Source: Mesostigma viride
Lineage: Eukaryota > Streptophyta > Mesostigmatophyceae > Mesostigmatales > Mesostigmataceae
Assembly (NCBI GenBank): GCA_009746045.1
Contig: RPFO01001287.1
Location: 1 to 37,732, forward strand
Reading direction: 5' to 3'
DNA: 37,732 nt
Below, one piece after another: positions 1-9,500 of the stretch. Position 1 is the first letter of the stretch, and each line of letters begins with the position of its first letter. A program made the translations under genes and the position numbers. The notes under the pieces were generated by a model. It saw nothing but the letters and a program-made list of their open reading frames with translations, searched no databases and was not told the DNA's origin.

Positions 1-60
1 AGCAGCTAGTCCGTCCAAGCAAGAGATGGAGTGAATTGAATTGAACTGAACTAAATTGAA

Positions 61-247
61 TTGCATTGCATTGCATTGCATTGCATTGCATTGCATTGCA
101 TTGCATTGCATTGCATTGCATTGCATTGCATTGCATTGCATTGCATTGCATTGCATTGCATTGCATTGCATTGCATTGCATTGCATTGCATTGCATTGCA
201 TTGCATTGCATTGCATTGCATTGCATTGCATTGCATTGCATTGCATT
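61..247. repeat. (TTGCA)n pentanucleotide array, left part
   Basis: About 37 perfect tandem units of TTGCA. Bases 1-60 lead into it with degenerate TTGAA/ACTGA-like units, so the array looks older and eroded at its left edge. It is the left half of a longer array (right half 13651-14050) split by the GypA retrotransposon. The CIALH/CNAMQ repeat reading frames seen here on both strands come from the five-base period and are not genes. Confidence 0.97.
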
Positions 248-977
248 TGTTGCACGGATGCAACATGCCATTTGTGGTATAAATTATCCGTCCCGGTCGA
301 TCGGCGCCGACCGTAATCCGGCGCCAGTGCCGAGGCCATAGTAGTTGGCAGCCGAGGCAATCCGTGTGGAAGTAAGTGTAGAAGTTTTGCTGACGAACTT
401 GGCCTTTGCGCCGTAGGCAGACCTAGCGCCTGAACGGGAGTTACGGGACAGCCAAGTGGCACTGCACATGCGTTATGATGGTACCTACGGACATTTGGAT
501 ATTTTTCAGGAGAGGCCTCTAGCCGTACTGGTCTTTAATGTGTTCTAGACGGTTCGAGAAGCCCGTCCCCGCGGACCTCACGTCATGCCTGGTTGGCAGC
601 GCCAGGCGCAGCCACCAACGGGGACGAAGGGACAAAATAGGAAGGCACGAGCTATGCCAGCAATCCGGACCTTGTATCGTAATTTACCACGTTGCTCTAC
701 AGATTATTTACCATCGCTTAATCCTGGAGTGTAAATCTCCTGTGGGCTCGAGTGTGAATCCCTCGCCTACTGGGTGTAAGTCTTCCCGCATTGAGTGTTT
801 TAATCTGTGTGGTAACATTGTAATATACGAAACCGGTTTTCCGGGTTTGAGCTTATTCGTATTGTGTGACGAGTATTCTTAAGCCACCATCGTGCGCTGT
901 GACGCATAGGAAGTCAAAGGTCTTTCGCATTCATTCTCAATCATTAAGGCGCTATTTAAATAGCCATACGTGTTAAA
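248..977 (+). repeat. GypA 5' LTR (730 bp)
   Basis: Nearly identical to 12908-13650; the 3' copy is 13 bp longer because of five small indels. The LTR starts with TGTTGCACGG, and its first 18 bases (248-265) form an inverted repeat, TGTTGCA / TGCAACA with a CGGA loop. It ends GTGTTAAA rather than with the usual CA. A TATAAATT stretch lies at 278-285 and TATTTAAATA near the LTR end; neither can be called a promoter with confidence. The 114-codon open frame at 538-882 is most likely incidental. Confidence 0.93.
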
Positions 978-978
978 C

Positions 979-996
979 TGGACTCGGAGGAAACTT
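979..996 (+). other. Candidate tRNA primer-binding site of GypA
   Basis: TGGACTCGGAGGAAACTT begins one base after the 5' LTR. Its TGG start pairs with a tRNA CCA 3' end, as in most Ty3/gypsy elements. GypB has a related TGG...TCGGAGGAAA at the equivalent place. The tRNA was not identified. Confidence 0.45.
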
Positions 997-1034
997 TCCT
1001 AGTGGCCTCTATCCCGTCCCGTTTTTCTGTAATC

Positions 1035-1347
1035 TGATCCGGATCAGCAACGGAATTATATAAGGGCCGGAACCCTTACTAATTCCGCTTGCAGTAATTC
1101 ATTGTGGGGGTCGGATCCCCACAATCCTAACTGCCCATACCCGTTACCCATATTGCGGTTCCTGCATGCCCCAACCTGGCCTTGTCCGGTTGACCTAAGG
1201 GATTCGTCCGGAAACGAATCTCCTTATATTGCGTGCTTTAAACGGAAACGCTTTGTGGGTTGCAATTTCACGCATTAGTTGGCGTCTTGGCCATTGCCCC
1301 ATACCCTATATCTGGGATACATACTGTCAGCTCCGGCAAGCTGCAGT
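1035..1347 (+). other. GypA leader: series of strong hairpins with CCGG-type loops
   Basis: The untranslated leader between the primer site and gag (978-1447) holds a 12-bp palindrome TGATCCGGATCA (1035-1046) and four stem-loops. These are 1051-1087 (CGGAATTA/TAATTCCG and AAGGG/CCCTT, loop CCGGAA); 1101-1125 (ATTGTGGGG/CCCCACAAT, loop GTCGGAT); 1201-1220 (GATTCGT/ACGAATC, loop CCGGAA); and 1323-1347 (ACTG and CAGCT pairing with AGCTG and CAGT, loop CCGGCA). Self-complementary loops in the gag-proximal leader recall retroviral dimerisation/packaging signals. That role is inference; the pairing is seen directly. Confidence 0.6.
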
Positions 1348-1447
1348 AATATCTCACGTCCTTTAATTGACGTATTTTTGTGCTTAATTTGTCATCCCGC
1401 CAAGGTGACTAGAGGCACATTGTTCACACTTTACCAGCCACCACGCG

Positions 1448-3322
1448 ATGGCTGACGGTGTTGAGCGAGGGCGACGAGAGGCCCATCGCTTCTCTCCTGC
1501 CCCTTCCCTCGTGGCAGCACTCGAGGCGGCAGAGAGAGCTACCCAAAATCACTCACGCCCGAGTAGTGAGCGTGGCTCTAGGGGGTCATCCCCAGCACAA
1601 ACCCCACGTTTGGGAGGGAATTCCTCGGCGGCTGCCGGTGCACCACCTGATAGCCCTGTAGTGAATCCCCTTAATGGACCACCAAGTGGAACATCCATCG
1701 CGGGATTGTCGGCGGGTCCGGCCCTTGGTGTAGGAGCCGGCGCGGGGGCGCAGGGGAATAATGTTACCCTGCACTACGGTAGGAGTGGGGCCCTGCCTAC
1801 GGTGCTGCCGCAACCTACATTGGCCACTTGGCCCAGCAGCGCCCCGGCGCCACCCTTGTATGATAGCCGATCGCGGTCTCGCCGAGCTGCGCATCGGGCG
1901 TCCTATCATGCGCCTGGACCCCTTGGGGCTAGCCCCTTCGGCCATGCCTCGCCAAATATGGCTGGGCAGGGCCAGGGCACCGCACGGACCGGTCGGTCTT
2001 CCTTCGGGGTCGCAGGGGAGGCGATTCCCCTCCCCAACTCAGCATACGACCGCCTGGCTCCGGGTGACCCACGAGCGCAGCACCCAGCGGCCACCGCCGC
2101 CCATCATTATGCAAGCCGCGCCCACTACCCACATGGGTATGAGCACCCGGGTGAGGATGAGTGCAGCCCCCCGGCAGGTTACCCGCGTGGGCACACCTCG
2201 CAAGGTGTGGCCGGGCCCGGGAGACCCGCGAGTATCATGGGCCATCATGACGATGATACTCACAATGCAGGGCGACTACCACCGTTGCCCAAGCTGTCGG
2301 ATATTCCCAAGTTTAAACCCGACTGCTCGTACCAAGAGTTTGAGGCTTGGGAGATTGCAGTGTCTCAGAAGATCGACATCTGGGAGACATACAATCGCAA
2401 GCTCTTGGACGAGGATATCAAGGTCAAGCTGGTGTCCAGCGAGGCACTGGCTCCCGATGTGAGACAAGCTCTCCATTGCGAAAGCGCCCTGGCCAATGGC
2501 TTCCCCAGCAGCTTGGCTGAATTATTTCGGCGAGCACGGGCCAAGTACCTGCCACCCGACCAAGACAAGCTGGACCGGGAGGCTTTTGGGGCGTTCAAGC
2601 AGGGGAACCTGAGCTATCGGGAATATATGACCAAGTTCGAGCTTCTAGCTGGGCGGGTTGATGACCTGATGGGCCCAGAAGCCTTGGCAAGGTTCTATGA
2701 GGGCTTGCAACCCGAATTCCGGGATGAGGTGAAGCGGAAATTCGCCCACCTCTCCTGGGCTCAATGGAACCTGCAGGACATCAAGACCTACCTAGCGGAG
2801 ATAGCTCCCTTGGTGCAGCGGACCCCAAAACCCCGCGTGAATGCACTGGAACTCAATGAGCTGGGATTCGCCCCCGTGTGGGTGGATGAGCTACAGTGCG
2901 AGGTCCTGGACATTAATGCCTTGGACACTTCCCGGATTCAGTGCTACCACTGCAACCGCGTGGGGCACATCAAACGTGAGTGCCCTGATCTCCCTCCGCT
3001 GGACCAGGCCCCGCCTGTGCAACGCAACAATTTCCAAGCGGCCTCCCCGCAAATGGCCTCGAGACCACCACCGGCGCGAAATATGCGCACAGCTCCCAGT
3101 GCGGGTGAGCGTGCCCGACGCTTGCAACAAGCGCGCCAACAGCCCCGGCTGTACCAACAACCCAAGGCGCCCCCAAGCTCCTACCAGCAAGCTGGGCATG
3201 CCCTCAACCAACTGGATGCCGCAGACGCGGCCGAGCCTGATGATGGCTCTTCCGCGGCCGCATCCGGCCACCTGCGAGGCACACCGGTGGACGAGGGGCC
3301 TGCAGGAGAGGCGTTGGACTGA
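1448..3322 (+). CDS. gag: GypA Gag polyprotein with CCHC zinc knuckle
   Basis: A 624-residue Gag, the structural protein that assembles the cytoplasmic particle and binds element RNA. Residues 1-280 are low-complexity, rich in Pro, Gly, Ala and Ser. About 281-460 is a retrotransposon-gag-like helical domain containing FKPDCSYQEFEAWE and ending LSWAQWNLQDIKTYLAEIAP. Residues 499-512 (2942-2983) are a perfect zinc knuckle, C-X2-C-X4-H-X4-C (CYHCNRVGHIKREC). The Arg/Gln-rich tail fits nucleic-acid binding. The start is the first ATG after the 470-base leader. The frame is intact and stops at TGA 3320-3322; protease follows in another frame. The GypB gag has the same layout. Confidence 0.88.
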   Translation: MADGVERGRREAHRFSPAPSLVAALEAAERATQNHSRPSSERGSRGSSPAQTPRLGGNSSAAAGAPPDSPVVNPLNGPPSGTSIAGLSAGPALGVGAGAGAQGNNVTLHYGRSGALPTVLPQPTLATWPSSAPAPPLYDSRSRSRRAAHRASYHAPGPLGASPFGHASPNMAGQGQGTARTGRSSFGVAGEAIPLPNSAYDRLAPGDPRAQHPAATAAHHYASRAHYPHGYEHPGEDECSPPAGYPRGHTSQGVAGPGRPASIMGHHDDDTHNAGRLPPLPKLSDIPKFKPDCSYQEFEAWEIAVSQKIDIWETYNRKLLDEDIKVKLVSSEALAPDVRQALHCESALANGFPSSLAELFRRARAKYLPPDQDKLDREAFGAFKQGNLSYREYMTKFELLAGRVDDLMGPEALARFYEGLQPEFRDEVKRKFAHLSWAQWNLQDIKTYLAEIAPLVQRTPKPRVNALELNELGFAPVWVDELQCEVLDINALDTSRIQCYHCNRVGHIKRECPDLPPLDQAPPVQRNNFQAASPQMASRPPPARNMRTAPSAGERARRLQQARQQPRLYQQPKAPPSSYQQAGHALNQLDAADAAEPDDGSSAAASGHLRGTPVDEGPAGEALD

Positions 3323-3429
3323 GAGGCCGGGAGGGCACTCCGGGCGACACCTTACCCGGCCATGCACAAGTCGCCCAAGTTTTGTTACCATGTAATGTGG
3401 TGACAGAGACCCAGGAATGGCAAGCGGAG

Positions 3430-3846
3430 CCTAGCGAAGGCCCGCGGCAACTACTCCTCTTCACTGGAAGCCTACCAGACCCCCAGGGCTCTGGGCGTTG
3501 TGCATCAAGGTCCTCATTGACAGTGGTGCGGCTACCACCTTCATCAGTGAGGCCATAGTGCAGCGCCTGGGAGTAACCCCGACTCCCCATACCATTGCTC
3601 GGCGCGTGCGATACTCGGATGGCTACACTCAGCCATCCCCGGGCTATGTGGACTTGGCCCCTATCGTACAAGGCACCAGCGTGCCCATTCGCGCCACGGT
3701 CATTCCCTTACAAGCGGCTGATATCATCCTCTAGGGATTGACTGGCTGCACATCTCCAAGGTGACCGTCTCTTTTGGTACCATGCGGTTACCCACTTCCC
3801 AGATGGGTCATTCTGGTTACCTGAGCGGCAGTATGCGGCCAACGGC
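3430..3846 (+). pseudogene. pol (PR): GypA retropepsin-type protease, frameshifted
   Basis: Aspartic protease that would cut the Gag-Pol polyprotein. The open piece 3498-3734 has the catalytic loop VLIDSGAAT (DSGA) and the C-terminal hydrophobic segment QAADIIL. The frame then ends at TAG 3732-3734, exactly where the family continues with the Gly-Ile/Val-Asp-Trp-Leu segment; that segment is present two bases out of frame just downstream. A second shift lies near 3780, after which the linker to RT reads in the frame used at 3847. Upstream, LLLFTGSLPDP (about 3448-3480) matches LFLFSGGLL in GypB but is also out of frame with the DSGA piece. At least three small indels break this domain. Confidence 0.75.
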
Positions 3847-5053
3847 ATGACCATCACCGATGACACGCCTGCCCTCAAGAGTGACCGTCGTCGCCTTGCG
3901 GACATTCTCATGTCCAAAAGGGAGTTCAAGCGGATGATGAGAGCCCGGCAGCCTCCTCCCGTTTACTCCATTCGTCTGGACGCCCTTGCCCACGTGCGCG
4001 GGCCCAGCGCCCAGCATGCACAGGCTGGAGTTTCGTTAAACTCGCTTGGCATGGACTTGTCGGAAGACGAGGTGAAACGACTCAACGCAGTGCTCGATCA
4101 GTATTCAGCCGTGTTTGAGGAGAAAACACCTACGTTTCCCCCGGCCAGACCGGTGCTCCACTGCATTCATTTGCAGGAGGGGCACCCACCTACCACCTCA
4201 CCCATTTTTCGCATGGGACCCGTGGAGTTGGCAGAGCTCAAGAAGATCTTGGTCGGCTTGTTGGAGGCCGGCTTGATCGAGCCCAGCAATAGCCCTTACA
4301 GCGCGGGCGTGTTGCTGGTGCCCAAACCCAATGGGAAGTGGCGTCTGGTTACGGATTATCGCAAACTCAATGCGATCACCGTGAAGTCCAAGTATCCCCT
4401 CCCCCGCATCGATGATATATTTAATAAGGTGGAGGGCGCCAAGTACTTTACGGTGCTCGATTGTGCAGACGGTTTTTGGCAACTTCGGATCGCCCCCGAA
4501 GATTGCCATAAAACAGCCTTTGCCACGCCTTTTGGCCATTACCAATTCCGCGTGGCGGCCATGGGCTTGTGTAACAGCCCTGCCTCTTTTCAGATGCTCA
4601 TGAACCACCTCTTTAGGTCGGTGATGGGCACTAGTCGGCTGCCCCAGGTCTCGGCAGACCTGCGCGACCCAACTATCCCGTGGGACCCGGGGACGCAGCC
4701 GTACAAACGCACCTGCGTGGCCATCTACTTGGATGACATCCTCATTTTCTCTCGCACGTTCGAGGAGCACTTGGAGGATGTTGCCGCGGTTCTGCAGATC
4801 ATGGCGGATAATAAACTGTCCGCCCGCCGCAGCAAGGTAGAATCAGGCCGCAGCGTCCCCTTTCTAGGCCACATTCTCTCGGACAAGGGCGTGTCCACGG
4901 ACCCCGATAAGGTCGCCGCCGTCCAACAGTGGCCTGTTCCCGCGAATGTTCGCGCCTTGCGCAGCTTCTTGGGCTTGGTATCGTATTATCGCCGCTTCAT
5001 CCCGCGTTTCGCGACCATTGCGGCCCCGCTTACTCACCTCCTCAAGAAGGACG
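3847..5053 (+). pseudogene. pol (RT): GypA reverse transcriptase (5' part of RT-RNase H), cut by CopC
   Basis: Ty3/gypsy reverse transcriptase. The frame is open for over 400 codons with the expected blocks: SAGVLLVPKPNGKWRLVTDY (residues 152-171), motif A FTVLDCADGFWQL (catalytic Asp at 205), the ATPFGHYQFRVAAMGLCNSP block (226-245), YLDD at 294-297, and the thumb/connection segment ALRSFLGLVSYYRRFIPRF. About 40 residues separate LMNH from YLDD, many more than in most gypsy RTs; GypB shares this insert. The gene is broken after LLKKD by CopC at 5054; the frame runs 14 codons into the CopC LTR and stops. RNase H resumes at 9979. Only the displayed start at 3847 is arbitrary; the true upstream sequence is the shifted protease region. 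Confidence 0.92.
5049..5053. repeat. Target-site duplication of CopC (GGACG), left copy
   Basis: GGACG here and again at 9974-9978, directly flanking the CopC LTRs. Reading across one copy rejoins the GypA RT and RNase H coding frame. Confidence 0.95.
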
Positions 5054-5526
5054 AGTTAGAATGCGGTGGGATATATTGCTTGAGAACACTGTAAGCTGTG
5101 AGCAATGAATTGCTTGGTTCATTAGAAAATAGGTTTACCCTTTATCAACGTTCCTCTCACCGGCTGCGCCGCCAGTGACCGTTGGGTGCAGACCGTTGGC
5201 CCGAGGCCACACGATGACAGGTAGCAGTCTAGTCACTGCATCGTGCGATCACAAATCAATGCACGCTGCAGTACGGTCCCTATCTAGGATACTCTAGTAC
5301 CGTCCAATGACAGGACACTACGTATACTGGGTACTGACATCTGTCACGTACCTCAGTACCCAAAGTACCTATCTAGGGAAACGTATGCGACTCGACTAGC
5401 ATTCCTATCTGCATAGCCCACGTGGTATTTATATTCACATACCAACGTAGGTTTACAAGGCTTATTCATACGTTGTATTCACAATGCCTTTGAGACTTAG
5501 TCTACAGCAAAGCATGGAGACTAACT
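5054..5526 (-). repeat. CopC 3' LTR (473 bp)
   Basis: Same length and sequence as 9501-9973 as far as can be read. It contains a 10-bp inverted repeat, TGGGTACTGA / TCAGTACCCA, at 5328-5337 and 5353-5362. Its left end (plus strand) AGTTAG and right end CTAACT are inverted repeats of each other. Confidence 0.95.
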
Positions 5527-5900
5527 CCAGTATTGTTTTATTATTTATTTCTTAATGCAGGTCTGCACCCCCAACATTATTGTTATTGTTTTTAAGTTGA
5601 TTAGGGGTACAAAAGAGACATGGCTGGTTGAGCCAGGTTGGTTACAGCTGGCTGTTCTGGCCAGGTGTTATATTGCACATTAAATAAGGTGTACACAGCT
5701 GGCTGGTTTGGCCAGTTACTGAAGCACACATTAAGTAAATGGATACAAAGCTTGTGTCCTCAAGCTGCAAATGGATACAAATCTGACCTAGCCAGCACTC
5801 ACACCCCACAACGAATGTGTTGAATTTTATGGCGCCCAGCAGCTATCGCTGTGGTAAGGGGGTGTGGTGGTTGTGTACTGTGCTATGGCCAGTCATTTAT
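5527..5900 (-). other. CopC 3' untranslated region
   Basis: 374 bases without a supported gene, between the ORF stop and the 3' LTR. Two imperfect direct repeats (about 5645-5690 and 5697-5740) each hold ACAGCTGGCTG, a TGGCCAG core and CACATTAA(A/G)TAA. On the minus strand a short purine-rich run (GGGGGTGCAG, near 5561-5571) is the best polypurine-tract candidate, but it is not directly next to the LTR. Confidence 0.55.
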
Positions 5901-8900
5901 TCAAACACTGACTCTGATATCATAGGGGTTCATGTTCTGGAAGAGGAGCTGGTACTGTTGGCCAGCAGCATCCCGCAGCTTCGTGAGAGCGTCTGCTGGG
6001 TTGTCCTCATCATCCACATGAGTCCAGCTGGAAAAATAGGTGGCCTCCTGTTTGAGGATCACCCAATCCAAGTCAGTGTGGACAGCAGCAGAGACAGATT
6101 TCTTGGTTAGAAAGCTGATCACAGATTGGCTGTCAGTATAGAGATGTGAGATGACATTGCATGTGCTGCCTGCCTGGGTTTGTAGCCAGGTGAGCATGTG
6201 CTGCAGGGAACGAGCATGCAATGCAGCAGACACCACAGCACGACATTCAGCTGAGTTGCTGCTGCCAGGTTTTCTGCGGTGTAGCCTGCTGTACCAGGAA
6301 GTGAGGGACATGTAATCTGACCTGTTGGTGAGAAAAAACAGCCCTGATTCCCGTGCCCCCATTTGATTGATTGTTCTGCTCTCCATGGAGCTGTCCATGA
6401 CACATTGGATGTGGATGTCTTCCATCAGATTCAGGCCATGGAGGATGAGGGGGGGACAGTCATTGACCAACTTCCTGATGTGACTGCATTTGATCTTGAC
6501 TAGAACATCATGGGTGACCCTGCTGATGACAGCTAAGGGAGCCCCACAGATGGCTGACCACCACCCCAGTTTGCCCTGAACAGTGGCACACATATGTAAG
6601 GGGAGGTAGTTGTCCTGCAGCAGATCTAGACAATCTTGGATATATTCTGCAGGAGGGGAGAGAGAGCAGACCCACTGATCTGGCTGCCTATGCAGCTGCA
6701 ACATGATGCCACAGAACTGGATGGGGGTTGTGCTCAATTCCACCTGTTTGCCAATCTCATATGATTCCTGGACCTGCTGAATAAAGGTTTCCACCTCAGC
6801 TCTAGGCCCACAAATGAGTTGGTCATCTCCATGCCACACAAAGAACAGCAGTCCAGAGGGGGTGGGTACAACAAAAAAGCATGGGTCCAGGTCATCATAC
6901 GTGGCCTTGAGCTTTTTGAATACTTCCTCTGCTGAGTCTCTGAAAATTTTTGGGGCACTGACAAGCCCTTCCACCCCAATGTTGATGATAAGGTGGGGCT
7001 CATCAATATAAGGTTTCCACACAGCTGGGGTGTCTACCACGTACACCTTCCCTTTCCACACAGATTCAGCCTTTTCTGGGTCCCCCCTGAGGAAGGCCCT
7101 TTTAATATCAGTGGCTTTGCAGACATAGTCTTGGCCTGCATTGAGGTTGTGGAGGAAGAGGGAGAGCATGATCCTGAGTGAGGTTTGTTGCAGCCCAGGT
7201 GTGTATGTTTCCCCTTTTGGCAGTGTGGAGGTCCCCTTTAATTCTGTGACACATGGTCTGGCATGGAAGATTGGGGAGCCCACTTTTTGTGGTTTTTGTT
7301 TGAGAACAAATTTTAATCTGAGCTTTTTGGCTCCCTCTGGCACGTCCCATGAAGGGGTGACAGGCGGTTTGTATTGAGGGTTTTTGGGGTTGGGCAGGAC
7401 CCATTCCTGCCTGGCTTGGTGGACAATGGCCATCAGCCACTTGGTAAACCCTTTTTGTGTTTTGCATTCTTGTATGACGTGGGAGATTTGGTGGGGTGAG
7501 TGCATGGCTATGTCCCACTTACCCAGCCCAAAGGCTGAGGGATGGAGGAACTGGCTGTGCACTAACTTGTCCAGATCAGGGATCTCCCCTGGTGCATACT
7601 GAGTGTTGACTGCCTTGATGACAGCATCCATACCAGGGACAATACTGGAGAGAGGGATTTTAAAGTGGTCCAGAGGAACTGCACCCACCCCTGTGACACT
7701 GAGCTCATTAGCTGAGATAAGCACCCCAGGATAGGATACAAAAGGTTCCCCCAACAAGGTGTTACCAGAGTACCCCTCCACCACCTGGAAGGGTGTCTGA
7801 ATACCAAGTATAGGGAGCATCACTTGTCCCACTACATCCAGTGAGCTTTGGCCTGAGAAATCCTGCACCCGTGCCCAAAATGAAGGTGCAATCTCAAGAC
7901 CAGGGATGGCTTGTGCACTGATCACACTGACCTGTGCCTGAGTGTCTATTGCCAGGGTCCAGGGGTCCTGACTAGTGCACACAGCTGAGACTTTTGCCAA
8001 CCCTGCGGCCACAGCAGCTTGTTGCTTATGTGACCTGTGTAATGCTTGCAAGGCGACTGCCAATCTTGACCTCAGAGCGGGAGGGTTGGCAGACAATTTG
8101 GTGCCTTGGGGCTGAGCTAATGCTTCCAACCCAGCTACCTCGTGCCTGGTTAAGCAATCCCCAGGTTGTGAAGTGGGCCTGGCTTCACTGAGGGTGGAAG
8201 TGTTCACAGAGGGTGCTGTGGTGCTGTCAACAGCAGTAATTGGTGGCTCAGAGCTACTGCTGGGCATGCTGGAGTTGCCAGATAGAAGTAGTGAGTCCAT
8301 GCTTAAAGACTCTTCCCCAGGCACGTCTGCCATGGGAGAATAATACTTCTTAATTCTATGACAGCTCACCCTGTGACGCTTCCCATTGATATTGTGCTTG
8401 ACCTCCACGGTCTTGCTGTTTTTGGTAAATCCACGGATGGTAACTGGACCTAGCCAAGTTCCAACCTTACCAAAGCTGTTTTCCTTGTAATAGAGAACTT
8501 GATCACCTTTTTGGAATACTGGCCTGGAATGGGTTTTATCTTTTTCTGCCAGTTTTGCTGAGGTTTGTGCACGTGCAGTGTTGTACAGTGCTATCACCTC
8601 TGGGGGATATACACCTGCCTGCAGGCCTGCTGGGATTACTTCACCCCACGTGGCATGCAAGACAGGTCTCATGTTTAGGGTTGTGCACATTTCATGATAT
8701 TCTTGCCGCTTAGCGGCGAGCCGAAAAGCCGCCTCTCGGCGGACCTCTCGGTCCCGCTGCCGCGCTCGGCGTTCTTCATTTGCCACCAGCGCGGCCTGCT
8801 CGACCGCCAGGAGCGCTGGGGTAAGATTGATCTCAGTCTCCCCATCGGGGAGACTGGCAGTGTCGGATACCTCATCGTCGGACATTGGTTGTCCGGCGAT

Positions 8901-9482
8901 GGGTTCCACAGGTTTTCGCACCACCCGTGCGAGTTTAATACTCTCCATGTCCTTCTTCTTGCGAAGAAGGGACGCAGAGGGTCGCCCAAACGTTAGCTCA
9001 ATGTGGTTATGTCCCTGGGCGAAAGGGACATTAAGGTTTGATGTGGCGGGACGAAAGGTAATCGTCCCGTCCGGTGCCACCGAGGCCGTCTGACGGGGCA
9101 TACGCTCCCGAAGAGATGGCAACGTGGGGCCGGACTGTGGAGCCTCAGTGGGGTTTACCACCGAGGTCTCCGCAGCCATGGCCGCGCCAGCCGTGGTTGC
9201 GGCTGGGGCGGCCGCCGGAGTCGAGGGTAAGCCGGTCTCCCCGGGGGGAGCCGTCTCGGCCTCCGGCCTCGCAGGGGAGGGGGGTAGGTCGGTCGGCTTT
9301 GCAGCCGCCGTCCCCTCGTCCTGGCAACCATTGTGAGTCTTTTTGTTCTTTTTCTTTTTCTTGGAAATGGCCGCATCGCCAGCCGGCTTCTTGTTGTTGT
9401 CTCTGGGCATCCGCCGATCCTGCCCATCATCATCCTCGTTGTAGGTAAGCTTCTTAGCGACATTCTTGTTCGTGATAGCCAT
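5901..9482 (-). CDS. pol: CopC single polyprotein: integrase C-terminal-like, protease, RT, RNase H
   Basis: An intact 1193-residue ORF. Residues 1-260 are low-complexity: Lys-rich (KKKKKNKK), then Pro/Ala-rich, then a charged Arg/Glu stretch; this may replace Gag but is not recognisable as such. About 272-384 resembles an integrase C-terminal domain (KGDQVLYYKENSFGKVGTWLGP) and aligns by eye with the end of CopD integrase. The catalytic DDE core and HHCC finger are absent. About 505-590 is an aspartic-protease-like domain with WTLAIDTQAQVSV (Asp 513, but DTQ instead of DTG/DSG) and a hydrophobic C-terminal segment near 575. About 650-920 is a copia-type RT with motif A ATDIKRAF (Asp 792) and FVWHGDD (884-887) in place of YVDD. 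About 1023-1170 is RNase H with Asp 1030, Glu 1079, Asp 1117 and the NPADALTK end. The start is the only ATG close to the LTR. Confidence 0.88.
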   Translation of the reverse strand: MAITNKNVAKKLTYNEDDDGQDRRMPRDNNKKPAGDAAISKKKKKNKKTHNGCQDEGTAAAKPTDLPPSPARPEAETAPPGETGLPSTPAAAPAATTAGAAMAAETSVVNPTEAPQSGPTLPSLRERMPRQTASVAPDGTITFRPATSNLNVPFAQGHNHIELTFGRPSASLLRKKKDMESIKLARVVRKPVEPIAGQPMSDDEVSDTASLPDGETEINLTPALLAVEQAALVANEERRARQRDREVRREAAFRLAAKRQEYHEMCTTLNMRPVLHATWGEVIPAGLQAGVYPPEVIALYNTARAQTSAKLAEKDKTHSRPVFQKGDQVLYYKENSFGKVGTWLGPVTIRGFTKNSKTVEVKHNINGKRHRVSCHRIKKYYSPMADVPGEESLSMDSLLLSGNSSMPSSSSEPPITAVDSTTAPSVNTSTLSEARPTSQPGDCLTRHEVAGLEALAQPQGTKLSANPPALRSRLAVALQALHRSHKQQAAVAAGLAKVSAVCTSQDPWTLAIDTQAQVSVISAQAIPGLEIAPSFWARVQDFSGQSSLDVVGQVMLPILGIQTPFQVVEGYSGNTLLGEPFVSYPGVLISANELSVTGVGAVPLDHFKIPLSSIVPGMDAVIKAVNTQYAPGEIPDLDKLVHSQFLHPSAFGLGKWDIAMHSPHQISHVIQECKTQKGFTKWLMAIVHQARQEWVLPNPKNPQYKPPVTPSWDVPEGAKKLRLKFVLKQKPQKVGSPIFHARPCVTELKGTSTLPKGETYTPGLQQTSLRIMLSLFLHNLNAGQDYVCKATDIKRAFLRGDPEKAESVWKGKVYVVDTPAVWKPYIDEPHLIINIGVEGLVSAPKIFRDSAEEVFKKLKATYDDLDPCFFVVPTPSGLLFFVWHGDDQLICGPRAEVETFIQQVQESYEIGKQVELSTTPIQFCGIMLQLHRQPDQWVCSLSPPAEYIQDCLDLLQDNYLPLHMCATVQGKLGWWSAICGAPLAVISRVTHDVLVKIKCSHIRKLVNDCPPLILHGLNLMEDIHIQCVMDSSMESRTINQMGARESGLFFLTNRSDYMSLTSWYSRLHRRKPGSSNSAECRAVVSAALHARSLQHMLTWLQTQAGSTCNVISHLYTDSQSVISFLTKKSVSAAVHTDLDWVILKQEATYFSSWTHVDDEDNPADALTKLRDAAGQQYQLLFQNMNPYDIRVSV

Positions 9483-9500
9483 GGTAGCAAATAAAATTCA

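Noticed and set aside
51-341. Open frames of CIALH/CNAMQ repeats on both strands (also at 13624-14258)
   Set aside because: They come from the TTGCA repeat, whose five-base period keeps several frames open; there is no other coding evidence.
538-882. 114-codon frame inside the GypA 5' LTR, copied at 13204-13491
   Set aside because: It is present twice only because LTRs are duplicates, and the frame is cut short by a 2-bp indel in the 3' copy; no motif.
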